Source of the DNA: Aquanectria penicillioides
Lineage: Eukaryota > Ascomycota > Sordariomycetes > Hypocreales > Nectriaceae
DNA length: 64,000 bases
Direction: 5' to 3'
Assembly (NCBI GenBank): GCA_003415625.1
Contig: PYIU01000010.1
Location: forward strand, 124,001-188,000
Part shown: piece by piece, positions 45,626 to 57,940 of the stretch
Layout of the letters: the number at the start of each line of letters is the position of its first letter
How positions within the stretch are numbered: the first letter of the stretch is position 1
The notes under the pieces: model-generated
What the model was told of the DNA's origin: nothing
The model's database searches: none
Seen by the model: the letters and a program-made list of their open reading frames with translations, nothing else
Position numbers and translations under genes: made by a program

Positions 45626-46755
45626 ATGGGTGTGGCATCAAGGCCATTGACGGTTGCTGCGGCCCAGCTGGGCCCGGTAAGGAGTCTAAGTACGCCACGC
45701 TTAGAGACCTTGGCTCGAATGATCAAGCTCCTCGAGGAAGCCGCGGAAAAGGAAGTTAGATTGGTAATCTTCCCAGAACTTTGCTTCACGACTTTCTTTC
45801 CATCCTACATTATAGAAGACCCCCAGAAAATTGCAGAATTCTTTGAGCCTGCATCCCCCTCAGACCCCTTTGCAATCGTCAAATCGCCCAATGCCGAACC
45901 ACTTATTGACAAGGCCAACGAACTTGGAATTGATATATCCTTTGGCTATGCAGAGCGTTGGGAAGATGAAGATGGGAACATCACCGACTACAACACCGCG
46001 ATATATTACTCGTCCACCCAACGCCAGTGTGTCGCAAAGTACAGGAAGGTTCATCTTCCTGGTCGCTACGAACCAGACACACGGCCTGGGGTGACCCAAC
46101 AGCTAGAGAAGCGATATTTTAAGCCTGGTGACCTTGGATTTCAAGCATTCAGAGTGCCAGGGCTGATAGAAGGGACTCTGAGAGCCGAAGATGCTGAAAA
46201 TGGTGGCCCAGCAAGTGAAACCGAAGGAAAGGGTGATCCGATTCTGGGCATGTTGATCTGCAACGACCGCCGATGGGCTGAAGGCTGGAGGTCCTATGGA
46301 TTGCAAGGCATAGAACTTCTGGTGGTAAGCAATTAGCCACGATCGGCATTTTCAGGGCGAGAGTTTACTCACATTCAAACTAGGAGGGCTATAATACTAC
46401 TGCGTTCGCCCCTCAGTATGAAGGAACCGACGCCGAGCAAGAAGAGGAAGCTCTCTTCCATCATCGTCTTTCTTGTCAAGCGGGAAGTTACCAGAATGCA
46501 TGTTATAGCATTCATGCAGCCAAAGCTGGCAAGGAGGATCATGGATCGTTAATTGCAGGGTCGAGTATTGTCGACCCAAATGGGCATATTATTGCTGAAT
46601 CTAAAACTAAAGGTGATGAGCTTGTCTATGCAACTATCGACTTGGCAAAATGCAGAAAAGGAAAAGAACGGGTCTTTGCTTTTGATAAGCATAGAAGAGT
46701 GGAACATTATTCCCGCCTAGTTAGCCAAATCGGGGTACAAGAGCCACCTCTATAA
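45626..46755 (+). CDS. N-carbamoyl-D-amino-acid hydrolase-like enzyme (nitrilase superfamily)
   Basis: Two exons, 356 aa, with an intron at 46,325-46,383 (GTAAGC...AACTAG). The Glu-Lys-Cys triad of the nitrilase superfamily is in place: Glu in VIFPELCFTTFFP, Lys in KYRKVHLPG and Cys in MLICNDRRWAEGWR. The string ICNDRRW is the hallmark of D-carbamoylases. The conserved EGYNTTAFAPQYEG segment directly follows the intron. Such enzymes hydrolyse N-carbamoyl-D-amino acids to D-amino acids, CO2 and ammonia. I place the start at MGVASRPLTVAAAQLGP, since the frame further upstream is not family-like. Together with the oxoprolinase/hydantoinase and D-amino-acid oxidase it gives a complete hydantoin-to-2-oxo-acid route on paper. 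Confidence 0.87.
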
Positions 46756-48053
46756 ATAATGATCTATAAAGCTATATTATCAAAGTTTCAATGAAATATG
46801 ATATGCATACTCACCGGTTAACTTCACCATTGGTAGGGTACGGTTCGCATGCGATTGATTCCGATTGGATCTTGATACATACAACACATGAGATGACGAA
46901 GCACATGTCGGATTTTACATGAATGGGACCCGTATAGAGGTACCTGGCTATCAGATTGAGTGCCCAGATAGTATTTGATAAGATACGTGGGTTCCATTAT
47001 GCCTAGTACAGTGAGTGCTTGGGTAGACTTATTTTTTGAAAGTAATTGCACTATAGATGTCGCTCTACCATTCGGGCCGTATCATAATTAGTCTTTCTAG
47101 CGATGCCTTTTGGCCAGATAGAAACCAAACTTGTGCGTAAAATGCGGCTTAACTCGCTGTCAAGAAGTAATGTTGGACAACGTATTCTCGGCTCATTTAA
47201 CGAACGGCTATCCATGGTATAAAATATGGTTCGGCATTTGCATACATGTGGAAGCACCTGTCGTTTGTATCAACGTTCTTTCGCTGTGGTGGGATGCATT
47301 GAATGTGGGTCTTGATGAAACTAGTAACTCGAAAGCTGGAGCTACCAACAATGAGCTGATTGTCGGCTCTGCCTTGCTTGTAAATAGCTCTGTCAAGATG
47401 TTGTCCAAGGGGCCCCTTCTTGTGTATTCTATCGCTTCCTATCTAGTCCTTGTGCCTGGTTCTGACCTTTTCTGTTCGATTTGATTGGTGCGGATCCGAG
47501 TTTACACTTTGGAGCCCGCTCTTCTCCCTTCGAGTCGGATGCAAGGTGTTTTCCCCCGGTAGCTTTCTTGCAGGGGCGCGTGTCACTATCCATTTGCACC
47601 CGAGACCCGAAGAAAAATAAAAGAAGCAAGAAATGAGAGATCAGGGTGGTCGATGTTGGCCCGCATCACAAGACCCAGAGTAGCAGCATCCAAAGAGCTC
47701 GAGGGTTCAGTCGCTATTCGAATCATCAAGGGGAGCAAAAGTATTGAATGAGTCTAGAAAATGAGAATTTTGAAATGGAACATCTCAGCCTTTTATTCTG
47801 CGACCCTGGCACATTTGTTGCCTGTACCTTGACAACACCGCAACCTCATGTTGTTGGTTCGAACCATGTCATTATGCAATGAAATGATTGGTAATTCACT
47901 TGCTGTCGTGTTAATGGACAGGGAATAGAAAATCATAAAGCTTGGGGACCCCCTCTTCACGGGCAAGAGGGTGTGTTTCATGACCAAATGTTTCCCGATT
48001 GACATGACTAGAACCCAACGCAGTAAATGCCGCCTACGAATTTAGAGAAGAAA
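46756..48053. other. Intergenic, 1.3 kb, no supported gene
   Basis: ORFs at 46,824-47,051 (-), 47,131-47,484 (+, 117 codons) and 47,429-47,629 (-) have no recognisable features and overlap one another. Probably only the 3' flank of the carbamoylase-like gene and the promoter of the methyltransferase. No TCGGC inverted repeat was found here. Confidence 0.4.
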
Positions 48054-49490
48054 ATGGCCACCAGCGATGAAAACCTTGTGTTAAACCCTATTGAAAATGT
48101 TTCGCAACATCTAGTCCAAGCGGGTCCTATATACTGACTTGAAACACAGGACACCGATGACGGAGACTCTTCGCTCGGAGACGTATGGTAGCCCCGACTC
48201 CATTTTACTCGTGGGAACAGAAATAACTGATCATTTTACTTAATTATAGGACACTGCGTCTTCGACACAAAGTATTTCAAGTTCAATTCTCGACTACAGA
48301 CGTGAGAATGGAAGAACATATCACAAGTACAAGGATGGGAGTATGTCGACTGTCCAGCCCAGCATGATCAATCAGAACATACTTGTGACTCTGAAGCGTA
48401 GAATATTGTCTTCCGAACGACGAAATTGAATTGGAAAGGCTAGGTACAATACTTCCAATGGCTTGCCGATATTTACGTGCTGATAGGAATAAGATTTACA
48501 GCATCATTTGTGCCTATTGACTTTGGACAATAAACTTGGCTTGGCGCCGCCAAATACCTTGGGCTTTAAGATTGGAAGAGTTCTCGATCTCGGCACTGGT
48601 ACAGGAATATGGGCCATGGATTTTGCAGATGAGCACCCAGAGGCCGAGGTGATATATTCGTGACCTTTTGGTTCAGGAAGTCTTGGCTGATACAAAGTAG
48701 ATCACTGGTATCGACCTCTCTCCTATTCAGCCAAGTTTGTATGGCTCCCATTGCGATATTTACTTCAACCTGATATTAACTCAATAAGCGTGCCGCCGAA
48801 TGTTCGGTTTGTTATAGACGACATTGAGGAGGAATGGAACCATGCAGCGCCTTTTGACTACATCTTTAGCAGGATGATGAACATGTCTATTGCGAACTGG
48901 GATGACTATCTCCAGAACACATTCGAGTATGCGAGATGACGTGGTTTCTTCTTTTGTCTGATTAAATAGGCTAACTGACTTAGTAATCTAGTTCCTGGGG
49001 GCTATGTTGAGGTGCAGGAGATTACATCTCCTATGCAATCCGATGATAACACACTGACAGAAGGCCACAGTCTTTACAAATTGTGTGGATTTTTGAACGA
49101 GGCATGTATAAAGCTAGGGAGACCAGTGCAGACTTTGGATCACATCAAGAATCTTATGAGCAGAGTCGGCTTTGTTGACATCGTGGACAAGCGTTTCAAG
49201 TGGCCAATCAACCGCTGGCCAAGCGACCCGAAGTTGAAGGAGCTTGGTGCTTGGGGCAACATGAATACCGTGAATGGCTTGGAGGCAGCTACAATGGCAC
49301 CATTCACCAGAGGTCTTGGCTGGACGAGTGAAGAAGTTCAAGTCTTGTTGATTGACGTGAGGAAAGACTTGAACAACCCGGAAATCCATGCATACTGGCC
49401 AATGTATGTATGTTTTCTTCAGTAAGAACACGGCAGGTAGGGCTAACGGAGCATAGGTGCGCCATTTACGGAAGAAAGCCCGACGCCTAG
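48054..49490 (+). CDS. LaeA-like SAM-dependent methyltransferase
   Basis: About nine exons, roughly 331 aa. Supported introns are 48,183-48,249, 48,341-48,401, 48,444-48,493, 48,649-48,700, 48,739-48,788, 48,927-48,983 and 49,404-49,456. The exons from 48,150 on sum to a multiple of three. The first intron (ending 48,149) has an uncertain donor near 48,099. The protein shows the usual fungal order: SISSSILDYRRENGRTYHKY, CLPNDEIELERLDLQHH, then SAM motif I VLDLGTGTGIWAMDFADE, then GIDLSPIQPS, VPPNVRF, and VPGGYVEVQE. It ends CAIYGRKPDA, as many of these proteins do. Members include the secondary-metabolism regulator LaeA and many pathway methyltransferases, so a specific role cannot be assigned. 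It lies just beyond the catabolic cluster but lacks the cluster's promoter motif. Confidence 0.85.
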
Positions 49491-51006
49491 GCTTATCGTT
49501 GAGAATGAGGATGGTGCTACTGCTGGGGTAATATCTCCAAGGATGCGAACAAGATTGCCGATTGCTATAGCCTTGCACTAAAACTTACCCAAGTTATTGG
49601 ATAAATGATCGTTTTTAATGTTGTAATTCACTCCTAGACTAACTTCTCATGCCCAAATATGCTTACGTCTTTAGCTCTTTATATTATTCTAGTACCTCAA
49701 TGCAGTATTGTTGGTGATTTATGTCTTTTCATTAGCTAGTATGATGTTGTGGTTGACCATGCTTTGGTTTACCCTGAGATGTTGATCATATCAACTTCCC
49801 TTGATTTCTATATGCACTGGTCCAATGGCAATAACTAATTAGATAAATTATTTTCCAATAGGCGCAAAAGCAATCTGCCATAAGCTGCTGTGAAGTTTCT
49901 CCACAGTGTGGAACTGGGGACTGGATGATGAAGAGACACCAAATTTGGAGTTCCACTTCGACCCACACAACTTCCTCCCTTGGATCTAGCTTCAACAACT
50001 ACCGATTGGGGGATAATACTGCCAGTGGCTGGAAAACCGAACCATTACTTTCAAGAAACAATTGAAAATGTTATTCAGCAAGCAGCGCCCTCCTCTTGTT
50101 GCATGGAGAGGAAATATGTGAAATGGAACGGATCCAAGCGCATAGTGAAGTTTAGGATATAGAGGACAGCCCTGAGCGCATTTCCCTAGTACGATCCATT
50201 ATTCCAGGGGTTGGAAAAGTATTCTATAATGGTCCAGCTTCATTAAATGTATCTCTGCATCTTCGCGTACGTCAGCAACTTAGTTTCAGGCGCTTCGTTC
50301 GACCAAGACGTGGTTGAGTACAGGAGTATATCTCAGAGATTACGCCAAGGGCTTATTGAGTCATTCAAAATTTTCCTTATTTATGGTTGAGTAACTAGAC
50401 CTGTCGTCAGTCGGCTCTGACGTGCTTGTCATGTGGTCTCCGTGCCCTGGAGCTGCCAACCGCCCCAAGGTTGACCAGGTCTCGCGGCCCGATTCTTCCC
50501 ATTTCTTATTCAGCTGAGAGCCAAGCACCCCATATCTGAAATATGGCTAACTATTCATCAGTTTAGTAACTGTTGAGTTGCATTCCCTTTTGGAAGAGGA
50601 AGAAGGTCACCTATGAAATGGCCAAACATCAGCTGTTGGCTTTTCACACTCTATTTTAGGTTTCATGCACATTGAAATTTCTCCGAAAGTGCACATCCTC
50701 AGCCGAAAACGCGTAAAGGGAAAGATTAAGATGACCTGACTCGCAAAAAAGCGGCTGTGTTAAGTCAGGCTGGATACAACATTGGAGCCTTTCATAGATT
50801 CCCCCGCTTCTCCTCAAAATTACGCAAACTAAAGACCTCCTGTGTTTTGTTCTTTAAGTTCGCTGCGATCTCTGTTACGATCACCATCATAAGGGCACGG
50901 GTGTATCGGACATTACTTACCGCTAATAAGTCTTTAGGGCCTTTTGCTCTCAAGTCACTCCATCCTTGCCGCTCGCAACTTTCGGTCTGCTGTCTCGAGA
51001 AGGAAT
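49491..51006. other. Intergenic, 1.5 kb, no supported gene
   Basis: Short ORFs only (for example 49,786-49,998 minus and 49,980-50,162 plus), without family features. The last part is the promoter of the former NLR gene. Confidence 0.4.
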
Positions 51007-54000
51007 ATGGGTCGACGAGATCAAAACTTCAACATGGGATCCAAAGTCGTTGATGAGGGGGGCCTTTGCCTCCCGTCTCTCGACGGCGGGGGAGTTCGTG
51101 GTCTTTCTTCTCTTTACATTTTGCAGTCCATCATGCATCGTTTGAACAACGAACGGAGGAATGTTGGGCTTCTGGAGGTAAGGCCTTGTCAAATTTTTGA
51201 CCTCATCGGAGGAACAAGCACAGGAGGGTAAGAGCCTACCTGGGTTGTTCGACTAATTCATAATGATTGCTAAGTTGTTAGGTTAATTGCGATTATGCTC
51301 GGCCGACTCGAGATGAGTGTCGAAGAGTGTATCGAGGCATATAAGGATCTGATGAGCAAAATTTTCGAACCGATTCACAGGTCGCGGTTGACATTGAAGC
51401 TTGGCATGAAGCCTCAATTCGACTCAAAGAAGCTCAGGGAAGCGATTGAGGATACGATAAAGAATCGAGACAGGAAAATTAGCAATGATACACAATTTAA
51501 TATTGGGCGTCCTGGTTGTCGAGTGTAAGTCACGTTACCCTTACGCATTGTAGCTCCTTATTGACAGCAAATAGATTCGTTTGTGCCAAGGCAACGCAAA
51601 CCAATAGCGTCGAGATTATAAGAAGCTATAATACCGGCAGGTATCCCGGTGACGAAGTGACTATCTGTGACGCAGCCATGGCAACGACAGCAGCCCCAAC
51701 CTTGTTCGAGCCCGTTCAAATTGGCGACATTGGATATGTGGATGGCGCTCTTGGCGTAAATAATCCAGTTGACTACGTCGAAAGGGAGGCGATAAACATA
51801 TGGTGTCCTAAAACGGGGGACCTGAAGCCTTTGGTGAAGTGCTTCGTATCCATCGGAACGGGTAAACAGAACACACACGCCATTGAGGAGAACGCATTGA
51901 AGCTATTGAGGAGAACGCATTGAAGCTATTGACTAAGACAGTGCTCCAAATTACGCTCGAAACCGAAGACGCAGCCAGAAAGTTCACTGCAAGATGGAGA
52001 GATTCCACCGACTCAAATAGATACTTTCGCTTCAATGTTGAGAGTGGCCTACAAGGTGTTTGGCTTCCGGAGCACAAGGAGTCCGGTACTATCCAAGCGG
52101 CAACGCGATTGTATTTGGATGACGACAGAGTGGGAAGTGACATGGGCAACTTGGTGGCCAACTTGACCCTAAACAAGAGTCTACATCCATTGGAATGTTG
52201 TAAAGAAGAACTGTTATAATGAAAATTGTAGATGGAGCTGACAGTGTATTGGAAACTATTATTCAAGGAAAAGTGTTATGTTCTCTTCATATCTTCAAGC
52301 CCAAGCTCACACATTGTATTCTTGCATGAGCCACAAGTTTCCCTCGCATCTCAATAAACGGCCTTACCTTGAACACAAGGATAGAAACAAAGAGCGACTT
52401 TAAGGTACTTGCCAATGGTTCTTAAGCCATCCATCATTTCAGCACTGGAGAGGGCAACGTGGCCCAGGCTTCCTCTGGGTCTCAGCAGACCCAGGTTGTG
52501 CGAAGTCCGTGTTAGACAAGAGCTTGGTTGATGAAATCCTTCCTAAAACCCCTTGTACCAATAATATTATCTGCTATTTCTTCTTCAAGGAGGACTTCGA
52601 GAGTGAAAGAAGGCTGGACTACGCCATATGTTGTATTCTGCACGAGCTGTTTAGCCGACGACGAGAGTTGCTCACCGACGAAATCTCAAGGGAGCTTGAC
52701 GAGATAGGCAATACAATTTGCGAAGGTTTCGCATATCTTTGGAATCTTCTAATAGAGGCTTCAGGAGACCTCAAGCACGAGCGAATATTCTGCGTGCTTG
52801 ATGCCTTCGACGAATGCGAGGAGACTGGTCGACATAACTTAGTCCAATCACTCAAGAAGCTTTACGATCCTCAAAAGGCTGAATACCACAACTTAAAATT
52901 TTTGGTGACGAGTCGCTACTACGGAAACAGTTGCTGGGGTTTACAAGAGCTCAAATTAAAGGCTCCTGAGATTCATCTTGGGGTCGAAGAGCCGAATATC
53001 ATCCAGCAAATGTCGAGCGATATCAACATCGTCATAAGAGCCTGGGTGAAGGGTCTCGGCGCACAGCGCAATCTCGGCAGCGAGTAGCAAGATGAAATTG
53101 CCAACGAACTCACATCTCGTGAAAGCCGAACCTATCTCTGGGTTCATCTCATGTTTGAAGCTCTCGAAGATAGCCCATTTTTTGACGGGTGGGGAATTTC
53201 GGGAGACTATCAGTAAACTACCCATGTCAGTAAACAGTGCGTATGAAAACATATTGAGCAAGAGTAGAAATGAAGCTGCAACCAGAAGACTGTTGAAAAT
53301 CATCATTGCTGCAGAAACACAGTTGACGGAGAACGAGATGAGGATCGCGTTGACAATGGAGCCTAAACCTCTGTCATTTACTGAGCTAGATCATTGGGGT
53401 GATCAAAGTGGTGCCTTCGACTTCATGAAGGAATTGTGCGGACTTGTCGACATGCGTGATTCAAAAGTCTACTTTTTACATCAGACAGCACGAGAGTTTC
53501 TGCTCCGCAAGAAAATGAGGCCAGGACGGCTTTCCACTCAATCTACTTGGGAGAATTCATTCTCACTAAGGGAGGCTCACAAGACTCTCGCTGAAATTTG
53601 TCTTTGGTATCTTCTCATGGAAGGCTCTGATGATGATGAGACACGGGCAAGCTTTGCAGCCTATGCTGCCACGAACTGGGCGATACATTATGCCAACACC
53701 GGATTGGAACAAAGACGAAAGCTGGCGGATCTGGTTGGTCAACTTCTCAGGTGTAACTGTAACAGTAGGCGGTGGCTCGCTATCCGCTGGAAGGAAAATT
53801 TGAAAAAGGATCTGAACAATATTTTGACTAAGAAGATGTCGGTAATAAACCTGCTAGAGACTCCAAAACCGACCGATGCGATGTTGGCTCGAGAAAGCAT
53901 GGATACAGACGACGGCTTGGGGAACACGACACCGCATGCAAATGAAAAGGTGCTCCAAAAGCAAGGGGCATTTCTCCAAAAAAGGATCCATAGTCTGGGA

Positions 54001-54069
54001 GGGTTGACAGATGATGAGCTGAGGAACGTCGCTAATGGCCTGAAGGCTATTTCAAAGACAGCTGAGTGA
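51007..54069 (+). pseudogene. Patatin-NACHT NLR (nucleotide-binding receptor), disrupted
   Basis: The order matches fungal NLRs with a patatin N-domain and a NACHT domain. The patatin part is spliced by introns 51,228-51,281 and 51,525-51,574. It shows the oxyanion DGGGVRGLSSL, nucleophile GGTSTGG and catalytic-Asp motif VDGALGVNNP. The NACHT part shows GFLWVSADP leading to the P-loop at about 52,485-52,508, and Walker B as CVLDAFDECEE. A winged-helix-like region follows with LPMSVNSAYENILSKSR and VYFLHQTAREFLL. Lesions are a 23 bp tandem duplication at 51,885-51,930 that shifts the frame, a stop near 52,396-52,399, a P-loop reading DPGCAKS instead of GCGKS, a TAG at 53,085-53,087 (Gln position), and a frameshift near 53,200. 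No C-terminal TPR, ANK or WD repeats remain; it ends at 54,069. Such receptors act in heterokaryon incompatibility and programmed cell death. Confidence 0.82.
51885..51930 (+). repeat. 23 bp perfect tandem duplication in the patatin domain
   Basis: Two adjacent copies of a 23 bp unit beginning gaggagaacgcattgaagct, at 51,885-51,907 and 51,908-51,930. Because 23 is not a multiple of three, the reading frame after VSIGTGKQNTH is lost. With one copy removed the frame would continue into LTKTVLQITLETEDAARKF, a normal patatin C-terminal part. The copies are identical, so the event looks recent. Confidence 0.9.
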
Positions 54070-55301
54070 GAGGATGGAGCAGCTGAGGAGGAAGTCGGAC
54101 CGCGCATCCGTCCCAAGGTTGCCTGAGCTTGTTTGCAACCTCAAAGGTATGAGAATTATAAACATTTGAAGAAATGATCCTTTTGTGAAATAGAGAACTA
54201 GCTTTCAACTACATCACTATTTTGAGACGTCCAGGTACGCTAGATTCATTTACTAATGACACTACTTGAAGCCGCCATCTTCCAACCGAAAATCCTAATT
54301 TATAGCTAGCTGTCAACTTGGGATAGATTTTTTTTTCAATCTAGTATCCAAGGCTTCAGATTTACATTGGGATTAGGTACCATGATATAGGTGCTGTTCC
54401 TACTCCATTATCATGCGACCGTGCTTGGCTCCTTGTCCTTATCATCGTCGGCGTTATCAGGGCAAACCACCTATTTACCGACTAATTGCCAATGAGTCTC
54501 TTGGTAATCATGTGACATCGATGCCTCATTGCAAGGTTTTCCTGCATCTTGCCACAACCGGCAGAGGCCAGCTTAAGGCAGAAGTCCCAGTAGACGGGGG
54601 AGGAGAATTGAATAGTCTCATTGGCTATGGTCGAAGTGGGCATTTTCTTCTTTGTTCATTCTGCCATAGCCAACTACGCGTACGGATATATCCAGACGCG
54701 ACATATGTACCATCTACTCTTATCATTTGACTCTAGCTTTCAGGTATGTTTTTGCCGGGCAGCACGAGGCCGTATCGGTACGCGGACGGATATTGCAGGA
54801 TAGTCAGGTTACAATGACGTTCTCGGCAGAACTGCCCGTAACTAGTCGAGATTCAGGCTGGCACTTTTGTTAGCATTGGCGTGGCGAGAGCTTCTTATTG
54901 GTCAAGCCGAGACACGATGGCGGGTCTAACCCTTGGCACATAGCAAGGAGCCTGGTCTCTCACGACTGAGCAGCCAATCGACGGCCACGATAGTCATCAC
55001 AACCAATGCGATCACATGCCCCACAGGAGTTCCTCAAAAGTCCCTGGCACCGGTTGGCGCTTTGCCCGGCCAGTGCCCTTCCCGGAAGCTGTGCCCAGGT
55101 AGGAAGGTGTCTGCCGAGCCTCGATACCAACTGAAAACTCAACCAACAAGAATTATGGGGCTATGGAGGAAGTGGTGGAATGACGGCCGTTGCGGCGGAA
55201 TGTGAAAGGTCGACCCTCACTATCCGTGTCCCTATTTCCAACGACATCTGGCTACTGGCGCCTCCCAGCGTTGGTTGCTCTGGCGAATACCCTCAACCAC
55301 C
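54070..55301. other. Intergenic, 1.2 kb, no supported gene
   Basis: Carries short overlapping ORFs with no family features. The right end is the promoter of the OPT transporter gene. Confidence 0.4.
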
Positions 55302-57940
55302 ATGGCGCCAGCCATATTCTACCAGCGTCGGGAGGACGTTCTGCCCAACCCGGACCAGGTCGAGGGTTCCACGGATATCTCGCCTAACGAGGGCCTCGAG
55401 CAGATCGAGAAGACGCAGTGGCGGTTCGACCCGAATCTGCCCATCGCCGAGTCCAACCACTCCAACAGCTCCAACCCCACGCTTGAGACTGGTAATCATG
55501 TCTCCGACGAGATCGAGCATGCCCTTATAGAAGATAATAGTCCATATCCCGAGGTTTGTTTCCTCTAACTCTTCTCCCTGTTCAACATGCGTACATGGGC
55601 ACAGGCTGCATCGTTGCATCAGAGATGCTTGTTTGGAATGTCTTGACTAGAACTTATTGATTGACTTTGGACACGACAGATCCGGGCTGTGATTCGTAAT
55701 CATGACACTGACCTCCCTGCTAACACCGTCCGCGCCTGGGTCATTGGAATTCTGCTCTGCACTATTGGCTCTGCTCTGAACATGATCTTCTCTCTGCGCA
55801 ACCCTAGTATCTCCGTCACTACTTACCTAATTCAACTCGTCGCATATCCTATCGCTCTTGGTTGGGATTTGGTTATGCCTGACCGGGAATGGACTCTGTT
55901 TGGCCTAAAGTTCAATCTCAGGCCTGGTAAATTCAACTACAAAGAGCATGTTGTCATCGTCGTCATGTCAAATGTATGTCACGCATCGTCTTTCTCCTTG
56001 TTTACATCAGTCATGTTTAACACAGCATGCAGGCAGCATATGGTGCCGGTCCTCTCTACGCAGCAGATGTCATCTTAACCCAGCGGATCTTCTATGGCCA
56101 AAACTTTGGTTGGGCCTTTCAACTCCTATTCAGCATCACTTCGGTCTGCATTGGCTATAGTCTGGCCGGTCTGGCACGACGCTTCTTGGTGTGGCCTGCA
56201 GCCACGATCTGGCCATCTACTCTTGTCAACTGCGCCCTATTCTACACGCTCCACGACCATTCGGCATCAAACCCCACTGAGACTAATGGCTGGAAGATCA
56301 GCCGTTATCGGTGGTTCCTAGCGGTTGCTTGTGCCAGCTTTGCTTGGTACTGGTTTCCCGGGTGGATTTTCCAAGGCCTATCCTACTTTACCTGGGTTTG
56401 CTGGATCGTTCCTCAGAACGTTGTTGTCAACAAGATTTTCGGTGGCTTATCCGGATATGGATTGATGCCAATCTCCTTCGACTGGACTGTGTTTAGCGGT
56501 TTCCTGCAGTCACCCCTAATCCCCCCCTTCTATGCTATTTCTAACGTTGTGTTTGGCATATTCATCTTTTTTATCTGCATTTCAATGGGCATTCATTTTA
56601 CTGGAACATGGTATGCCGACTATTTCCCAGTTCAATCTTCTCAGTCATACGACAACACTGGCGCTGTTTACAACATTTCCCGCATTGTGGACAGCAATTT
56701 CCATTTCAACGAGACCGCTTACAAGGAGTATTCACCCCTGTTCCTTTCAACTCAATTCGCCTTGGCGTACGGCCTTTCGTTTGCTGCTGTGACAGCTGTC
56801 ATTGTCCATGTTATTCTGTATCATGGTGGAGATATTTGGAGGCAGTTCCGTCTTGCTCGCAACCAAGAAGACGACGTGCATATGCGGATGATGAAGAGAT
56901 ATCGCGACGCGGAGGACTGGTGGTATATCGGTATGTTCATGTTGCATAGAAAGGCAGGTGAAAGCCCAAAACTAATCTATGAAACAGCCCTATTCATTGT
57001 CATGGTTTCCATCTCCTTTGCAGTTGTAGCATGCTGGCCGACCGGATTTCCTGTCTGGGCATTTGTCCTCTGCATGGTCATCACAATCATATGGCTGATA
57101 CCTATTGGCCTAATCCAGGCCATTAGCAATATCCAGCTTGGTCTAAACGTTTTAACAGAGCTCATCATTGGCTACATAGTCCCAGGGCGACCAATGGCTA
57201 TGATGATGTTTAAAACTTATGGCTACATCAGCATAAGCCAGGCTTTGTACTTTACGCAAAACCTCAAGCTGGGACACTACATGAAAGTACCACCAAGAGC
57301 CATCTTCTCCGCGCAATTGATTGCATCAATTTGGTCTTCCATCGTACAGGTTTGTGTAATGAACTGGGCCGTGGGCTACATCGATGACGTCTGCTCTGAG
57401 AATCAGCCAAACAACTTCACTTGCCCTAATACTCGCGTTTTTTACACAGCATCCGTCATCTGGGGAGTTATTGGGCCCGCTCGAATTTTCAGTGGCAGTG
57501 CGCTCTATGCAAACCTTCAGTGGTTCTGGCTCGTCGGAGCGGTCACGCCGATCCTGACATGGGCGCTCGCAAGCAAGTGGCCTAGGTCTATTTGGCGATA
57601 CGTGAACACGCCATTGATATTTGGCGGCTCTGGGCTCCTACCTCCTGCAACGGTCTATATCTATCTGTGCTGGGGTGCTATGGGAACTGTGTTTAACTAT
57701 TTCATCAAGCGGAGATACACTCGATGGTGGCTCCAGTATAACTACATCACATCAGCTGCGTTGGATTGCGGCCTTATCATGGCCACTTTCGTCGTATTCT
57801 TCACTCTTTATTTGACAAACGCCGCCGATCCGAGTTGGTGGGGGAACAGAGGCGCTCTAAATACACTTGATTTGAAAACGGCGGCGATCAAGTCTAAAGT
57901 GGCTCCCGGACAGACATTTGGGCCTTCAACATGGGCCTGA
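55302..57940 (+). CDS. OPT-family oligopeptide transporter
   Basis: Four exons, predicted 798 aa, with introns at 55,554-55,679 (126 nt), 55,974-56,032 and 56,931-56,987. The acidic N-terminus (EDNSPYPEIRAVIRNHDTD) is typical, with TM1 following as VRAWVIGILLCTIGSALNM. Further family segments are YGAGPLYAADVILTQR, GWIFQGLSYFTWVCW, NKIFGGLSGYGLMPISFDWT, YIVPGRPMAMMMFKTYGY and the closing KRRYTRWWLQYNYITSAALDCG. Around 14-16 hydrophobic stretches are present. OPT proteins are proton-coupled plasma-membrane carriers for tetra- and pentapeptides, glutathione or metal chelates. The last intron is 57 nt with no stop, so an unspliced read would still be open, but splicing gives the conserved WWYIALFIVMVS junction. 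It lies about 8.5 kb from the cluster with other genes between. Confidence 0.88.

Noticed and set aside
47131..47484. 117-codon plus-strand ORF in the spacer after the carbamoylase-like gene
   Set aside because: Overlapping ORFs lie on the other strand and it has no domain, signal peptide or recognisable splice partner.
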